DNA from: Microglena sp. YARC
Lineage: Eukaryota > Chlorophyta > Chlorophyceae > Chlamydomonadales > Chlamydomonadaceae
Direction of reading: 5' to 3'
Length of the DNA stretch: 64,000 bases
NCBI GenBank assembly: GCA_022414725.1
Contig: CM039462.1
Location: 180,216,590 to 180,280,589 of the forward strand
The notes below the pieces were generated by a model that saw nothing but the letters and a program-made list of their open reading frames with translations, had not been told where the DNA came from and made no database searches. Position 1 is the stretch's first letter; each line of letters opens with the position of its first letter. This document shows, piece by piece, positions 55,102 through 64,000 of the stretch. Made by a program: the position numbers and the translations under genes.

Positions 55102-57687
55102 TTAGTCTGTCGTTGGGAATGTGCCCAAGACAGTGACCAGTGGGGTTATAAAGATATGAAACGTTGGTGTGTGTGTGTGTGTGGATTGGTCATCCAGAGT
55201 GGTGAGGATGCCTGTTTGTATAATGTAGGCTGAGGGCGGTTGAATGTCCCAGTCTGGGTGCCTGTCGTGTGTGTCAATTTTCAGAAGTTTGTGAACAAGG
55301 TTGTGGTTGTCAGCATTAAATCCTGGGGAGGTGGCCCATTGGCCTTGTTGTTGAAGGTTAGTAAGGTGGGTGTCCTTCCTAGGGTTGAGGTGTGTGGTTA
55401 ATGGGGGAGTAGTTTTAAAAGTGTGGGTTAATTGGTCGTATGCTGGTTGTCCCAAAAGTTCAACAAGGTGAGACGCATGGTGAGATTGGGGTTTCCAATG
55501 TATGGTGGAGGTAGTGGAGGTAAGAGGTGTGCTGTGGTGGATGCTGTATCCCATGTGTGTGTAGGAGTTGATATGTTCGTTGTGCATGATGGTTGGGGCC
55601 CATTGAACGTGGACAACAGTGGAAGTGACTAGTTTGTCGTCGTTATAGGAGCGCTTGCCCCGCCAGCTCGTGATGTGCAGGGCTTTGTATTGGGATCCGT
55701 AGGTAAGGTGGAGCAGGCGCGCCGGTGGTGCAGGTGCGCTGCTGTCGGGGGATGTCATGACCTCGCGGATCCTGTCAGGGTGTGAGGTGGGAGTTATTCT
55801 ATATGCACGGTAAAATTTAGAGGTGGAGGAGTGACGGATCCAGGATTTGCACAGGTAGTGGCGTGCTGCCCAGGTGGCATCACTGTTGGGGCAGCCCCAT
55901 GCTTGGTGCGCGTGACTGCCTTCGGTCTGCGTGGGCCACGCCCACCATTGGTTTCCTTCCAGGTCCCCAATGGAATCTGCCTCGTAGTCTGCGTCAGTAA
56001 CAGTGGCGTGAGGTTGGTAACGCTGGGTGGGTGGGGTGGAGGGTTCAATAGAAGCAGGAGATTTAACGTTATCGGTTGTGTTCTGCGCAATTGCGTAACC
56101 GGGCGCAAGTTGTCGGTGTGAGAGGGGAAGTGGGTCAGAGTGTATTGGGGAGGCGACAGTTTGGAGGGAGGAGAGGTGAGCGGTGAGGCGGTTCAGGGAC
56201 CGTTTGTGGTGTTTAGTAACTTTGTGCAAGGTGATAAGAGAGAGATCTGTAGTGCTGACAAGGTGAGTTCCCATGGGGGTGACCAGGTCATGGTATGAAT
56301 AGATGTCTAGGTCATGGAATGGAGTCATGAGTGATACAGGGATTGCCTGTGGAGGGAGAGGAAGAGAGTGTATGTTAAGTTTGTCAAGAAGTTCTGTGTC
56401 ATTCCAAGAAATTGTTATGTCAGATTTTTTAATAATTTCCAGCTGGCGGGCTAGGGACATATACTTAAGTTGCTTGCGGGATAGAGAGAGAGGATCTAGA
56501 GTGGTCATGGCGAAAGTTGATTTATTAAGGAGAGCTCTAGTGAGGATTCCCAGGTGATCTTGGTCGTTCATGGAATGGGTGAGGGCTGTTGCAGTAATCT
56601 GGGTATATTCAGTGAGTAGGGAGGGCACCCCTAGTCCTGCCTCTGTTTTAGGGAGGTGGAGTGCTCTTGTCGGAAAAGATCTGGGAAGTGAGCAGCAGAG
56701 TTTAACTGTTTTTAATACTGCTCTGTCAATGACATGAATGTCGGTTAGTGAGAAGGGAGCTACTATCATGGGGTATTTAATAGCTGCTCTGACACATTGT
56801 GAAATTATTCGTAAGCATTGGGTGGGGGTCGCCCTGTTTTTAGCTTTGGTGAGGATACTCAGCCCTTTATTGTGAATGGTTTCAATAGTAGAGTGGAGTT
56901 GAGTTTTCCAATTTAAGGTAAGTGAGATGTGAACCCCCAAGTATTTGCAGGCTTGGTCAGGCGGCTGGTAGGTAGCATAGGAGTTTCCTAGTGGAATTTT
57001 ATCTAGCCTTTGTTTGAGAGTGTTGTTGTGAGTAGGTTGAGAGGGGTGTGATTTGTGGAGTATGCCGCGGACCACACATTTGGTGGCGTTAAGAGGAATG
57101 CCCGACCAGATGCTAAAAGTTTGAACTTTACCACATTGGATGCGAAGGTCCTCTGAGCTGCCGGTTAGGACAGCAGTGTCGTCAGCATACCCCAAGCTGC
57201 TGGTGTGGTGTTCATCTGCTGTTTTGGAGGGTAGGGATGCTGCTCTGTATCCTCGTCCCCCAGAACGGAGCCATCTGTGTAGGGGTTCTAGAAAGATAAT
57301 GAAGAGTAAGAGGGAGAGAGTATCTCCCTGGATGGTGCCCCTAGTGATGGGGATGGGGGAGCCAGGTGTATTGTTAAGGAGAATATGTGTAGTAGAGTTT
57401 GTGTTTATTCCTTTAATAGTGTCTATAGTGTCGTGGGTGTAACCCAAGCTGTGCATGATGCAGATAAGTTTTTGGTGGTCAATCATGTTAAAAGCTGAGC
57501 TAAAGTCAAAGTAGGCAGCATAGAGGTCCTGGTGGAAGAGGGCAGCGTCCTCGATGTTGTGGAGTAGGTTCAAGAGTTGTCTATAGGTACTTTTGTCTTT
57601 TCTGAAACCTTCTTGGCAGGCGCTAAGAATGTGGTTGGTTTCAGAGTAGTTAGTAATAGTGTTAGTAACAAGGGAGGTCCAGAGCAT
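55102..57687 (-). CDS. LINE2 reverse transcriptase and connector
   Basis: 861 aa. RT motifs: FRKDKSTYRQLLNLLHNI, AAYFDFSSAFNMIDHQKL, TRGTIQGDTLSLLLFIIF, catalytic YADD at residues 167-170 (57,178-57,189) and CKYLGVHISLTLNWKTQL. The thumb region (YPMIVAPFSLTDIHVIDRAV) and the long connector (NQWWAWPTQ; LLHLTYGSQYKALHITSWR) follow. The upstream RT motif block (NKATGPDGIPNELLMCLP) is in the preceding ORF, in another frame overlapping near 57,662-57,687. Confidence 0.85.
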   Translation of the reverse strand: MLWTSLVTNTITNYSETNHILSACQEGFRKDKSTYRQLLNLLHNIEDAALFHQDLYAAYFDFSSAFNMIDHQKLICIMHSLGYTHDTIDTIKGINTNSTTHILLNNTPGSPIPITRGTIQGDTLSLLLFIIFLEPLHRWLRSGGRGYRAASLPSKTADEHHTSSLGYADDTAVLTGSSEDLRIQCGKVQTFSIWSGIPLNATKCVVRGILHKSHPSQPTHNNTLKQRLDKIPLGNSYATYQPPDQACKYLGVHISLTLNWKTQLHSTIETIHNKGLSILTKAKNRATPTQCLRIISQCVRAAIKYPMIVAPFSLTDIHVIDRAVLKTVKLCCSLPRSFPTRALHLPKTEAGLGVPSLLTEYTQITATALTHSMNDQDHLGILTRALLNKSTFAMTTLDPLSLSRKQLKYMSLARQLEIIKKSDITISWNDTELLDKLNIHSLPLPPQAIPVSLMTPFHDLDIYSYHDLVTPMGTHLVSTTDLSLITLHKVTKHHKRSLNRLTAHLSSLQTVASPIHSDPLPLSHRQLAPGYAIAQNTTDNVKSPASIEPSTPPTQRYQPHATVTDADYEADSIGDLEGNQWWAWPTQTEGSHAHQAWGCPNSDATWAARHYLCKSWIRHSSTSKFYRAYRITPTSHPDRIREVMTSPDSSAPAPPARLLHLTYGSQYKALHITSWRGKRSYNDDKLVTSTVVHVQWAPTIMHNEHINSYTHMGYSIHHSTPLTSTTSTIHWKPQSHHASHLVELLGQPAYDQLTHTFKTTPPLTTHLNPRKDTHLTNLQQQGQWATSPGFNADNHNLVHKLLKIDTHDRHPDWDIQPPSAYIIQTGILTTLDDQSTHTHTPTFHIFITPLVTVLGTFPTTD

Positions 57688-59479
57688 TGTTAAGGCCTAT
57701 TGGCCTGTGGTTTTGAGGTAAGCAAGGATCTGATTTTTTGTAGAGCATGACTGTGTGTGAGGTTTTCCAGCAGTCTGGTGTTTCACCCAGGATCCATACT
57801 AGCTGCATGAGTTTGTGTATGATGAGGTGCATTTCCTGTGGGAGGCACATAAGTAATTCATTAGGTATGCCGTCTGGGCCAGTGGCTTTGTTGGTAGAGA
57901 GTTTCCTAATACAGTCAGCATAGGTGGTTGAGGAGGAGAGAAAGGTGTAGGGAGAGGCAGTGTTTTGTATGGAGTTGGCTGGAGTTTCCAAGTGGTATTT
58001 GTCTGTGTGTGTTTCCCATGGAGGGGGGGTGGCGTGTCTTGTATAGTCATCTGAAATGGGTGGAGTGGGAGGTGACATGAGTTTTCCCATATGTTTAGTC
58101 ATAACTTCCAGGAGACCCTGGGTGCTAGTGCTGAGTGTGTGTGTGGATGCGTCCAGTAGAGCAGTGGGTGTGTGTGTGTGATTTTCAGGAGAGAAAATAT
58201 ACCTGTGAGTTTGTCGTGCCTGTGTGCTGAGGCGGCGTCGGAATTTCTTAATGGAGGCGGTTGCTCTCTCCTCTTTGAGTGCAACCTGCATGTGACGTAA
58301 TTCTGTAATACTTTGTTTAATATCAGCAGTTAAGGAGAGACAATAGTCAGAGAGGAGTAAATTTTGAAAGTGCTGTTGTATTTTAATTTTAGTGGTGGGT
58401 GAGTATGTGCCTGCCGTGTGTGGCGTGCTTCTAAGTTCCATGTATTGTTGTTGGTCAAGGTGGTTGGAAGCTGTTCGGAGTGCTTTAATGTGTTTAATAT
58501 GGTAGTTAAGTCTTCTGTAGGTTTTAGCAGTTTGTCTTGGCAGGAAGGTGCCTGGTGTACTAGGCTTGGTAGGGCAGGAGTCAGTCATGATGGAGAGAGC
58601 TTGGTGAAGAGTGACCATGAGATGATTTGTCATGCTGTTAAGGTCTTCTGGTATGGTGGCTTTGAGTTCTTGTCTAATAGATTGAATGTGTGCAGATGTT
58701 TTATCTTCTCCCAGTAAAGTTTGTGCTATAGTCCAGGCTTTATCTATGTTAATGTGGCTGTGCTGGAATTGATGGAGAAATTGATTAGAGATGGCCTCTT
58801 TAGCTTTGGCCATGTCTTGTTGCTTGAGGGGAAGCTGCAATTGAGGTGTTGGATTGTGAGGTGGTGTGTCAAGGTTAGGAGGGGGAAAGAGAGAGGAGGT
58901 AATGTGTTGTTCCAGGGTCAAGTGATCCAGTGTGTCTCCCATTTGGTGTGTAGTTTCTGTCACCGTGGTTGCAGTTGGGGGGTTGATGAGAATGATGTCA
59001 TCTATCCTGCTACTGTAGGAAGTGTTGTCTGAGTAAGTATGGGGACGTGGTGACGGTTGAATGTGAATTGGATATTTATTAAGGTGTTGATAGTGGGGCT
59101 GGTCCTCCAGGTGCTTGATTGTGTTGCTTCTATCAGTAAGGTAATAGGCTGCATTCCAGTCTCCCCCTGCAATATAGTGATGAGAGGGGTTTTGGGATAT
59201 AATATAGTGAATGTGTTCATAAATTCGGGCTCTTTTGGCAGGGTCATTGCAGGGCATGTAGACGCCTAAAATGTGGGTAGTGTTGTTAATAGTTTGATGA
59301 GTGAGATGACCAGCTATGTCAGTGGGGACTTCATATTTAATTGGATGTGTAGTAAGAGTCTTTTTTATAAGTGTGATAACTCCAGCTGAGCGGGTTACAA
59401 TGTTGTCTGCATTGGTAGCTTGCTTAATGGTTTTGCTGCTGTGATGAAAGTGGTAGTCAGATAGGTCTTGTTTGATCAT
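57662..59479 (-). CDS. LINE2 apurinic-type endonuclease and RT N-terminus
   Basis: 605 aa. Endonuclease motifs: LGVYMPCND (~71-79), GGDWNAA (105-111), SSRIDDIILI (157-166) and GDTLDHLTLEQ (181-191), the last in the place of the SDHxxV motif. A coiled linker (about 200-440) and the first RT block (NKATGPDGIPNELLMCLPQE) follow. The N-terminal Asn and Glu motifs are just upstream in another frame (59,485-59,769). Confidence 0.85.
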   Translation of the reverse strand: MIKQDLSDYHFHHSSKTIKQATNADNIVTRSAGVITLIKKTLTTHPIKYEVPTDIAGHLTHQTINNTTHILGVYMPCNDPAKRARIYEHIHYIISQNPSHHYIAGGDWNAAYYLTDRSNTIKHLEDQPHYQHLNKYPIHIQPSPRPHTYSDNTSYSSRIDDIILINPPTATTVTETTHQMGDTLDHLTLEQHITSSLFPPPNLDTPPHNPTPQLQLPLKQQDMAKAKEAISNQFLHQFQHSHINIDKAWTIAQTLLGEDKTSAHIQSIRQELKATIPEDLNSMTNHLMVTLHQALSIMTDSCPTKPSTPGTFLPRQTAKTYRRLNYHIKHIKALRTASNHLDQQQYMELRSTPHTAGTYSPTTKIKIQQHFQNLLLSDYCLSLTADIKQSITELRHMQVALKEERATASIKKFRRRLSTQARQTHRYIFSPENHTHTPTALLDASTHTLSTSTQGLLEVMTKHMGKLMSPPTPPISDDYTRHATPPPWETHTDKYHLETPANSIQNTASPYTFLSSSTTYADCIRKLSTNKATGPDGIPNELLMCLPQEMHLIIHKLMQLVWILGETPDCWKTSHTVMLYKKSDPCLPQNHRPIGLNNALDLPCY

Positions 59480-59484
59480 ATTAA

Positions 59485-59894
59485 TTATACCTGTGTTGTT
59501 AGAGGTGAGTTTTGTTTTTCGGTGAGAATAGCAATGTCTGGCTCATTAGTTCGAATATGGTCGTAGAGTGTTTCCCAGGATGAGAAGATGCCTCTGCAGT
59601 TGGAAGTGATAATGTTAGTGAGATAGAGTGCAGTTCGCTGCTGTTGAACAGGATATGAGGTAGTGTGGGTTATTTTAATTCTTTTCGTTGGAAGGGTTTT
59701 TGTGGTGAGTCTGGGGGGAGCAGGTTTCTTGGTAGGAGGTTCTGCTCCAAAGATCCTGCTCTGGCGCATCTTGTTGCTGTCGGGTATGGCAGGTCTAGTA
59801 GGGATAGGAAGGTTAGTCTTGGGAGGTTGAGTTGTATCCCTGGGTGGTTTTTTGGTGGTCGGTGATTTATGTGTAGAGTTTGAGTGGAGGGAAG
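59485..59894 (-). CDS. LINE2 5' remaining ORF: basic linker and endonuclease start
   Basis: Frame open from the element C boundary (LHSNSTHKSPTTKKPPRDTT) through a Met at 59,769 to TSNCRGIFSSWETLYDHIR and DIAILTEKQNS, the first two APE motifs. A frameshift near 59,480 separates it from the rest. LINE1 has a similar Lys/Ser/Pro-rich linker between the Josephin-like and APE regions. Confidence 0.7.
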
Positions 59895-60242
59895 TGTAAC
59901 GGTACAGAACCCTTCACGGGTACTCTGGCCGTCCAGCAAGGCATACGGGTACACCTAACCCGTAAGCCACGTGACGAACGCACATGATACAGTACCATAC
60001 CCATGTACTGCCTCATCTCTCACAACGCACACGTTGCGCACATAGACACGAGCTACTCGGAACGAACCCTTCTACTCCTACCACGAAGACGTTCTTTCCA
60101 AGCTACTCGACATCCCCTACTTAGGTAACCATCTACTTGTTCTGCTAGTTCACCCATATCAACATACACGTAAACTCACATCACGCATCACGTTCCCTAG
60201 CCTAACCCCTCAAGCTGCTAAGGAGCATCCTGAGCTGTTACA
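59895..60242 (+). repeat. 5' LTR of element C
   Basis: 348 bp starting TGTAAC and ending GTTACA (TG…CA with a 6-bp terminal inverted repeat), followed one base later by a tRNA-like priming site. It interrupts the LINE2 ORF. No second LTR is in the window, so the element runs past 64,000 or this is a partial copy. Confidence 0.72.
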
Positions 60243-60243
60243 C

Positions 60244-60263
60244 TGGTAGCGGAGCTGGTTTCG
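60244..60263 (+). other. Primer-binding site of element C
   Basis: TGGTAGCGGAGC then GGTTTCG resembles the complement of the 3' end of initiator tRNA-Met (TGGTATCAGAGC…GGTTTCG) with two substitutions and a one-base gap. This is the ordinary 3'-end priming mode, unlike elements A and B. Confidence 0.6.
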
Positions 60264-61006
60264 TTCCTTAGGGACCTCACGCATACACATACGCACGCAT
60301 ACGCATTTTCCTTCGAATAAATCGCACCCGCCAGGACATCCTGTCAACTTTTCTGGCATTTGCTGCTCTTTGTTCCTGCTCTTACCTGTGGCTACGAATA
60401 CACGTAGCGCCTGCTCGGTTCTCGCAGTGAACGGTCCTGTTAGGCTCGACACGCACTAGGCCGCCTGCGACCTGTCTTGCATGGGCATCTTATCATAGCC
60501 TGCCCGGCCCTGTCTGGCCTACGTTCTCGATTCTTGCGTTCACGTCCTGTCCTTTTGGTCATAGCTTCTAACGATATATTCCCGAGCATCTCCCTCGCGG
60601 ATTGATCAATAGTGCAGCATCGGCTCCATTGGCCACCTCGGCTGTACTTGCTTTAATTAGGGTGCTTCGCGAGCCTGTCCTGCAGCTCTCACGGTTTGCT
60701 GCATTAATTATTCGTGCTGTCCACCTGCTATCTTGCTCATCCTGTCGCGCATTTCGATTCGTCGGTGTACTTCCTTGCTTGCCCTGTGGTCCGTGCCTTT
60801 GCAGTGCTAATATCCCTCATCGTATTCTGGACGAACGCGTCATTCACAGTTACGTTTGAGGCATTATCAGCTCGTTTCGCTCGCAAATTTTACTCGTCCC
60901 TGTGGCAGGTGATATTTTGGCATCTTAGAGTTGCGAGTAATCCCCCCTCTCTAGCCCACCACTCATCCCTGTCCAGCCTACTGACTTGTGCTGTTGCCTG
61001 TGCAGA
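60264..61006 (+). other. Leader of element C, no gene seen
   Basis: No convincing ORF. The sequence TTGCCTGTGCAG just before the ATG at 61,007 could be a splice acceptor. Confidence 0.4.
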
Positions 61007-61692
61007 ATGGCCTTCCACACAATTTACCTAAGTACCGACGCCGCTGATGCTGCCGCTGCCGCGGCCGCTACCTCTGCCGCGGCCGCTGCGGAGCAGCCTA
61101 CTATGTCAGTGGTTGCGGGCGCAGACACTGCGCCCGCCACCACGCAGACACTGCGCCCGCCACGGTGTTCAATGCGACGCAGGACGAGTCCGCCTCTGTC
61201 GACGCGCGGCCCTCTGTTTCAGTGGGCACGCTGCAACCTCTGGTTGCGGGCTTCACGGGTCTGGCGGCACCCTCGGGTGCGCCGATCGCGATCCCACCTC
61301 TGGCGCTGGCGCTGGCGCTGGCAACTAACGCTGGCCGCTGGCGCTGGCAACGAACGCTGGCCGCTGGCGCTGGCCGCTGGCCGCTGGCCGCTTGACGCTG
61401 GCCGCTGAACGCTGAACGCTGGCGCTGGCCACTAGCGTTGCCCCTCCGACGCCGCTGCTGTGCAGCCTTCGACGTTGCTGTCGCTGTCGCGTGTCGCCTA
61501 CGACGTCGCAATCCCGAGAGAATTGCGTCGTCCGGCACCAAGCTTGACACTGTGCTCACGGCGACGCGGGATGGTTCTGCCTCCGTCGGAGAGCGGCCTT
61601 CCGTTTCCGTCAGCACGCTGCGACTTCTGGTCGCGAGCTTGGCCGGTCTGGCTGCATCCTCGGGTGCGCCAACCGCCACGCCCGACGCCGAC
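61007..61692 (+). pseudogene. Gag-like ORF of element C with an internal repeat, interrupted by hAT 2
   Basis: Starts MAFHTIYLSTDAAD with an Ala-rich tract. A tandem duplication of about 23 bp (GACACTGCGCCCGCCAC repeated near 61,130-61,160) shifts the frame. The next frame gives two diverged copies of a roughly 45-aa module (ATQDESASVDARPSVSVGTL and ATRDGSASVGERPSVSVSTL) separated by a GCTGGC microsatellite (61,300-61,430). The second copy runs into hAT 2 at PDAD and resumes at 63,893 (ADDAAHASSQFEGGMSSLKC). Gag identity is inferred only from its position after an LTR. Confidence 0.4.
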
Positions 61693-61732
61693 CAGTGTTT
61701 TTCCTAAGAACGATTTAGCGCGCAAACTCGAT

Positions 61733-61980
61733 AATTAATGTTTATTTCTAAATTGGTCCATCGCGCTCCCAGGTGTGGGTAATGTTTTCGGATTTCAGAT
61801 CTCTTGGTGGAGCATCGCGCGTGCCATATACTTAATGTTTCCGTCTGTCAGATGCCTGGCTGGAGCATCGCGCGTGCCATATACTTAATGTTTATGGCTT
61901 GCGGATGCTTGTGTGGAGCATCGCGCTGCCAGATACTTAATGTTTATGGGTTGTAGGTACCTTGCTGGAGCATCGCGCAG
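61733..61980. repeat. Subterminal ~62-bp repeats, left end of hAT 2
   Basis: Four to five copies of a unit with GCATCGCGCGTGCCATATAC and TTAATGTTT; the same unit appears in the same orientation at 63,670-63,860. Confidence 0.85.
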
Positions 61981-62151
61981 GTCACCACCAGGGTGAACTG
62001 GTGACGTGGGCATCTGGGTGACATGGTCAAATGGACGCTCGAAATTCAAAAAGCTCACAGGTCGACCACGAAGTTCAAAATAATAACCTGAGCCCGCCTG
62101 AGCCCCGGTTCCTAGGGCTGTCGGATGTTAGAGGTTACAGCAGCCCGGGCG

Positions 62152-62157
62152 TATAAA
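62152..62157 (+). promoter_or_regulatory. TATA box of the gene in hAT 2
   Basis: TATAAA in GGCGTATAAATTG, 43-48 nt before the ATG at 62,200. Confidence 0.5.
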
Positions 62158-62199
62158 TTGTCACCCCCACGTCGATCTCACACACCCCAAGTCCCCAAG

Positions 62200-63499
62200 A
62201 TGCTCAAAAAGCATAAGAAGCAGAAGACTGGTCGCCTGTCCAATGCGCAGTCCTTGGGACGTCCATTTTTGGTGCTCCAACGACCGTTGCAGCGCCTGTC
62301 CGAGGCCGCCCGAGCAGGTTGAAGCCGACCAACGAAGGTGCGCAGCTGCTAGTATCTCGACGTGCCCTAATCTCTCCGCTTCTGCCTGGGTTGTGTGTGC
62401 TTCAAGTTATTATGTTGACTGAGCCCTACTCCCCACTTCTCCCTCCCAGGTGTCGTCGCAGATTCATCCGTTCGGTCAGCCCTCGGCTCTGGAACTCCAA
62501 ATCTGGGCACAGGTAACAATTATTATTTTAGTAACAATTTTTATTTTAGTAACAATTATTATTTTAGTAACAATTTTTGCCGGACTACTGATTCCATTTT
62601 AGTGGCTTCACAACTAGCGCGCCCCCTGCCTTTCTTGCCTGCGACCAGCGCGTCTTGCTTGCTTAATTGTCAGACTTAGGATGCAATGCATCTTGGAAGC
62701 TTGCTCGTGATTATTCGCTAATCGTATCAATGCTATTGGCCCCGATCTACGATTTGGGCTGTGAGCCCTCTATCTGCCTTTCCCATGGATATACTTCCAG
62801 CCCTTTGATTCTACTGAGTGCCTGCGACCAGAGCGCCCCTTGTGCTCGCTTGCTTACGAGCAGCTCGCGTTGCTTGCTGAATTATCGGACTTAGTGTGCA
62901 TTTAATCCTTGAGGGTTGCTCGCAATTATTCGCCTAACCCCCTCCCCTCCCATCCCCCTTCTCCAGGCGCTGCCAGACCTCTTTCACCTCGCAACGAGCT
63001 TGACGTGAAAGTTGTCTTCTATTGTCATCAGTCTGGGTATGTGAAGGTCCGCCCGTATGCGAGAGACCATGTCCTCTCAGTTACCCTCCCACCATCAGCC
63101 TCCCCCCTCCCTCCTTCAGCCTCCCCCCTCCCTCCTTCAACCACCCCCCTCCCTCCATCAGCCTCCCCCCTCCCTCCATCAGCCTCCCCCCTCCCTCCTT
63201 CAGCCTCCCCCCTCCCTCCTTCAACCACCCCCCTCCCTCCATCAGCCTCCCCCCTCCCTCCTTCAGCAACCCCACTGTCCTCAACCGTCCAAGGCCACCC
63301 TTTGTTTGACATCATTGACTTGGCAATGGATGATGCTGACAGCCCAGCAGTCAAGACACCCGCTAGTGGTGGACTGAAGAGAAGTCGCAAGGCATACCTC
63401 TTCACCCCATTTCTTGCCAGCAAGTTCTCAGAGATTATTTATTTATTTATTTTTAAGTTATCTTGTGACAACCACGTTTGTTGCCAGTATTTTCCATAG
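62200..63499 (+). CDS. Predicted three-exon gene inside hAT 2, unknown product
   Basis: Proposed exons 62,200-62,317, 62,450-62,512 and 62,967-63,499. Donors GTTGAA (weak) and GTAACA; acceptors CTCCCTCCCAG and CCTTCTCCAG. All joins are phase 1 and keep the frame. Exon 1: MLKKHKKQKTGRLSNAQSLG, basic. Exon 2: VVADSSVRSALGSGTPNLG. Exon 3: ELDVKVVFYCHQSGYVKVR, then a 7-residue SPLPPSA repeat (63,093-63,270) and FDIIDLAMDDADSPAVKTPA with KRSRKAYLF. Total about 237 aa. No transposase or known domain is seen; it may be a captured host gene or a nucleic-acid-binding accessory protein. The ATG is preferred over an upstream in-frame one (62,125) because the TATA box lies between them. Confidence 0.42.
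62513..62966. repeat. Intron 2 with TTATTTTAGTAACAA repeats and a duplicated block
   Basis: Four copies of a TAACAATTATTATTTTAG-like unit at 62,513-62,580. A roughly 130-bp block sharing CTGCGACCAG, GCTTGCT, GACTTAG and AATTATTCGC occurs twice (about 62,625-62,730 and 62,815-62,935). Confidence 0.7.
63093..63270 (+). repeat. 21-bp coding minisatellite (SPLPPSA)
   Basis: About eight copies of CCTCCCCCCTCCCTCCTTCAG with an ACC-for-GCC variant. The 21-bp unit keeps frame in exon 3. Confidence 0.9.
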
Positions 63500-63669
63500 A
63501 TGCTACTAGAATTTGTTACCATGGTTATCAGTGGTAGTACATTCCACAAGGGCTATTAGTATAGGTTGCCATGATTTGTCTCAAAATCGCAACTAGGGTT
63601 ATCGACCGGAATAGTTTATAGGGCAACCAGATATTTATAAGGCTTGAAACTTTGTTAACCATCTGTAAG

Positions 63670-63860
63670 CAAAATCGCGCGTGTCAGATACTTCATGTTT
63701 ATGGATTTCCAAATTTACACCTGGGCATCGCGCTGCCATATACTTAATGTTTCCGTCCGCCAAAGTCTACACCTGGGCATCGGGCTGCCATATACTTAAT
63801 GTTTCTGTCCCACAAAAGTCTACACGTGGGAATCGGGCTGCCATGTACTTAATGTTTATG
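63670..63860. repeat. Subterminal ~62-bp repeats, right end of hAT 2
   Basis: Copies of GGGCATCGCGCTGCCATATA and CTTAATGTTT, as at the left end. Confidence 0.85.
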
Positions 63861-63892
63861 ACCAAAACCTTAGGAAAAACACTGACGCCGAC

Positions 63893-64000
63893 GCCGACGA
63901 CGCAGCCCACGCATCCTCCCAATTTGAGGGAGGCATGTCGTCGCTCAAATGTCTCTCAAACGTCGCTCAAATGTCGCTCAAATGTCGCTCAAATGTCGTC
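63893..64000 (+). other. Continuation of the element C ORF with GTCGCTCAAAT repeat
   Basis: The frame broken at 61,692 resumes here. The last 60 bp are copies of GTCGCTCAAAT (11 bp), running off the window. Confidence 0.55.

Larger units (their letters stand above)
61693..63884. mobile_element. hAT-like DNA transposon 2, carrying a possible spliced gene
   Basis: The 2192-bp element has 16-bp perfect terminal inverted repeats CAGTGTTTTTCCTAAG and the 8-bp target duplication ACGCCGAC (61,685-61,692 and 63,885-63,892). CAGTG termini with 8-bp duplications are typical of hAT elements. Subterminal arrays of a ~62-bp unit with CATCGCGC and ATACTTAATGTTT are found at both ends. No transposase motif is recognised. 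It interrupts the gag-like ORF of element C in frame. Confidence 0.85.

Noticed and set aside
59895..60400. Remainder of histone H3 directly after LINE2
   Set aside because: No codons for the H3 C-terminal helix (MPKDIQLARR) are seen here in any frame; the boundary is an LTR instead.

Overview
The window reads as repeat-rich nuclear DNA of a eukaryote, most likely a green alga (best guess prasinophyte or chlorophyte; species not determinable). Evidence: an intronless histone H4 gene with a 3' stem-loop, as in green-algal replication-dependent histone genes and unlike land plants; Ty1/copia elements; LINEs carrying both an apurinic-type and a restriction-like endonuclease, an architecture known from the Dualen/RandI group of algae; and long microsatellites. 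No rRNA, tRNA, CRISPR array or bacterial operon was seen.

Layout. 1-4.4 kb: satellites (TGCTT, CCCA/CATC, TTGC) with two possible exons of an unrecognised gene. 4.4-11.1 kb: minus-strand LTR element A (gag plus protease-like ORF, no reverse transcriptase) interrupted by a 1.3 kb hAT-like transposon. 11.1-11.9 kb: retroelement 3' remnant holding an 82-bp LINE tail. 12.0-19.0 kb: plus-strand copia element 1 with identical 363-bp LTRs. 19-21.6 kb: non-coding DNA with palindromic minisatellites. 21.6-45.1 kb: three-level nest, LTR element B (related to A) containing minus-strand copia element 2, which contains a broken 11.8 kb LINE (LINE1). 45.5-52.5 kb: histone locus, H4 (minus) and H3 (plus) diverging 6.2 kb apart, each next to one arm of an inverted promoter repeat, with CA/GT microsatellites, minisatellites and a solo LTR between them. 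52.5-64 kb: H3 is cut at codon V117 by minus-strand LINE2; LINE2 is cut by the 5' LTR of element C; a gag-like ORF in C is cut by a second hAT-like element (61,693-63,884) carrying a possible three-exon gene.

Most coding sequence is transposon-derived and many ORFs carry frameshifts; indels in the source sequence cannot be separated from real decay. H4 is the only host gene I consider intact. The observations most worth a second look are: a Josephin-like (deubiquitinase-type) cysteine protease domain in the LINE1 upstream ORF; the A/B family, which keeps a protease fold but has lost its catalytic motif and has no polymerase; priming sites complementary to the anticodon arm of initiator tRNA-Met; and a lone in-frame TAG between gag and pol in both copia elements.
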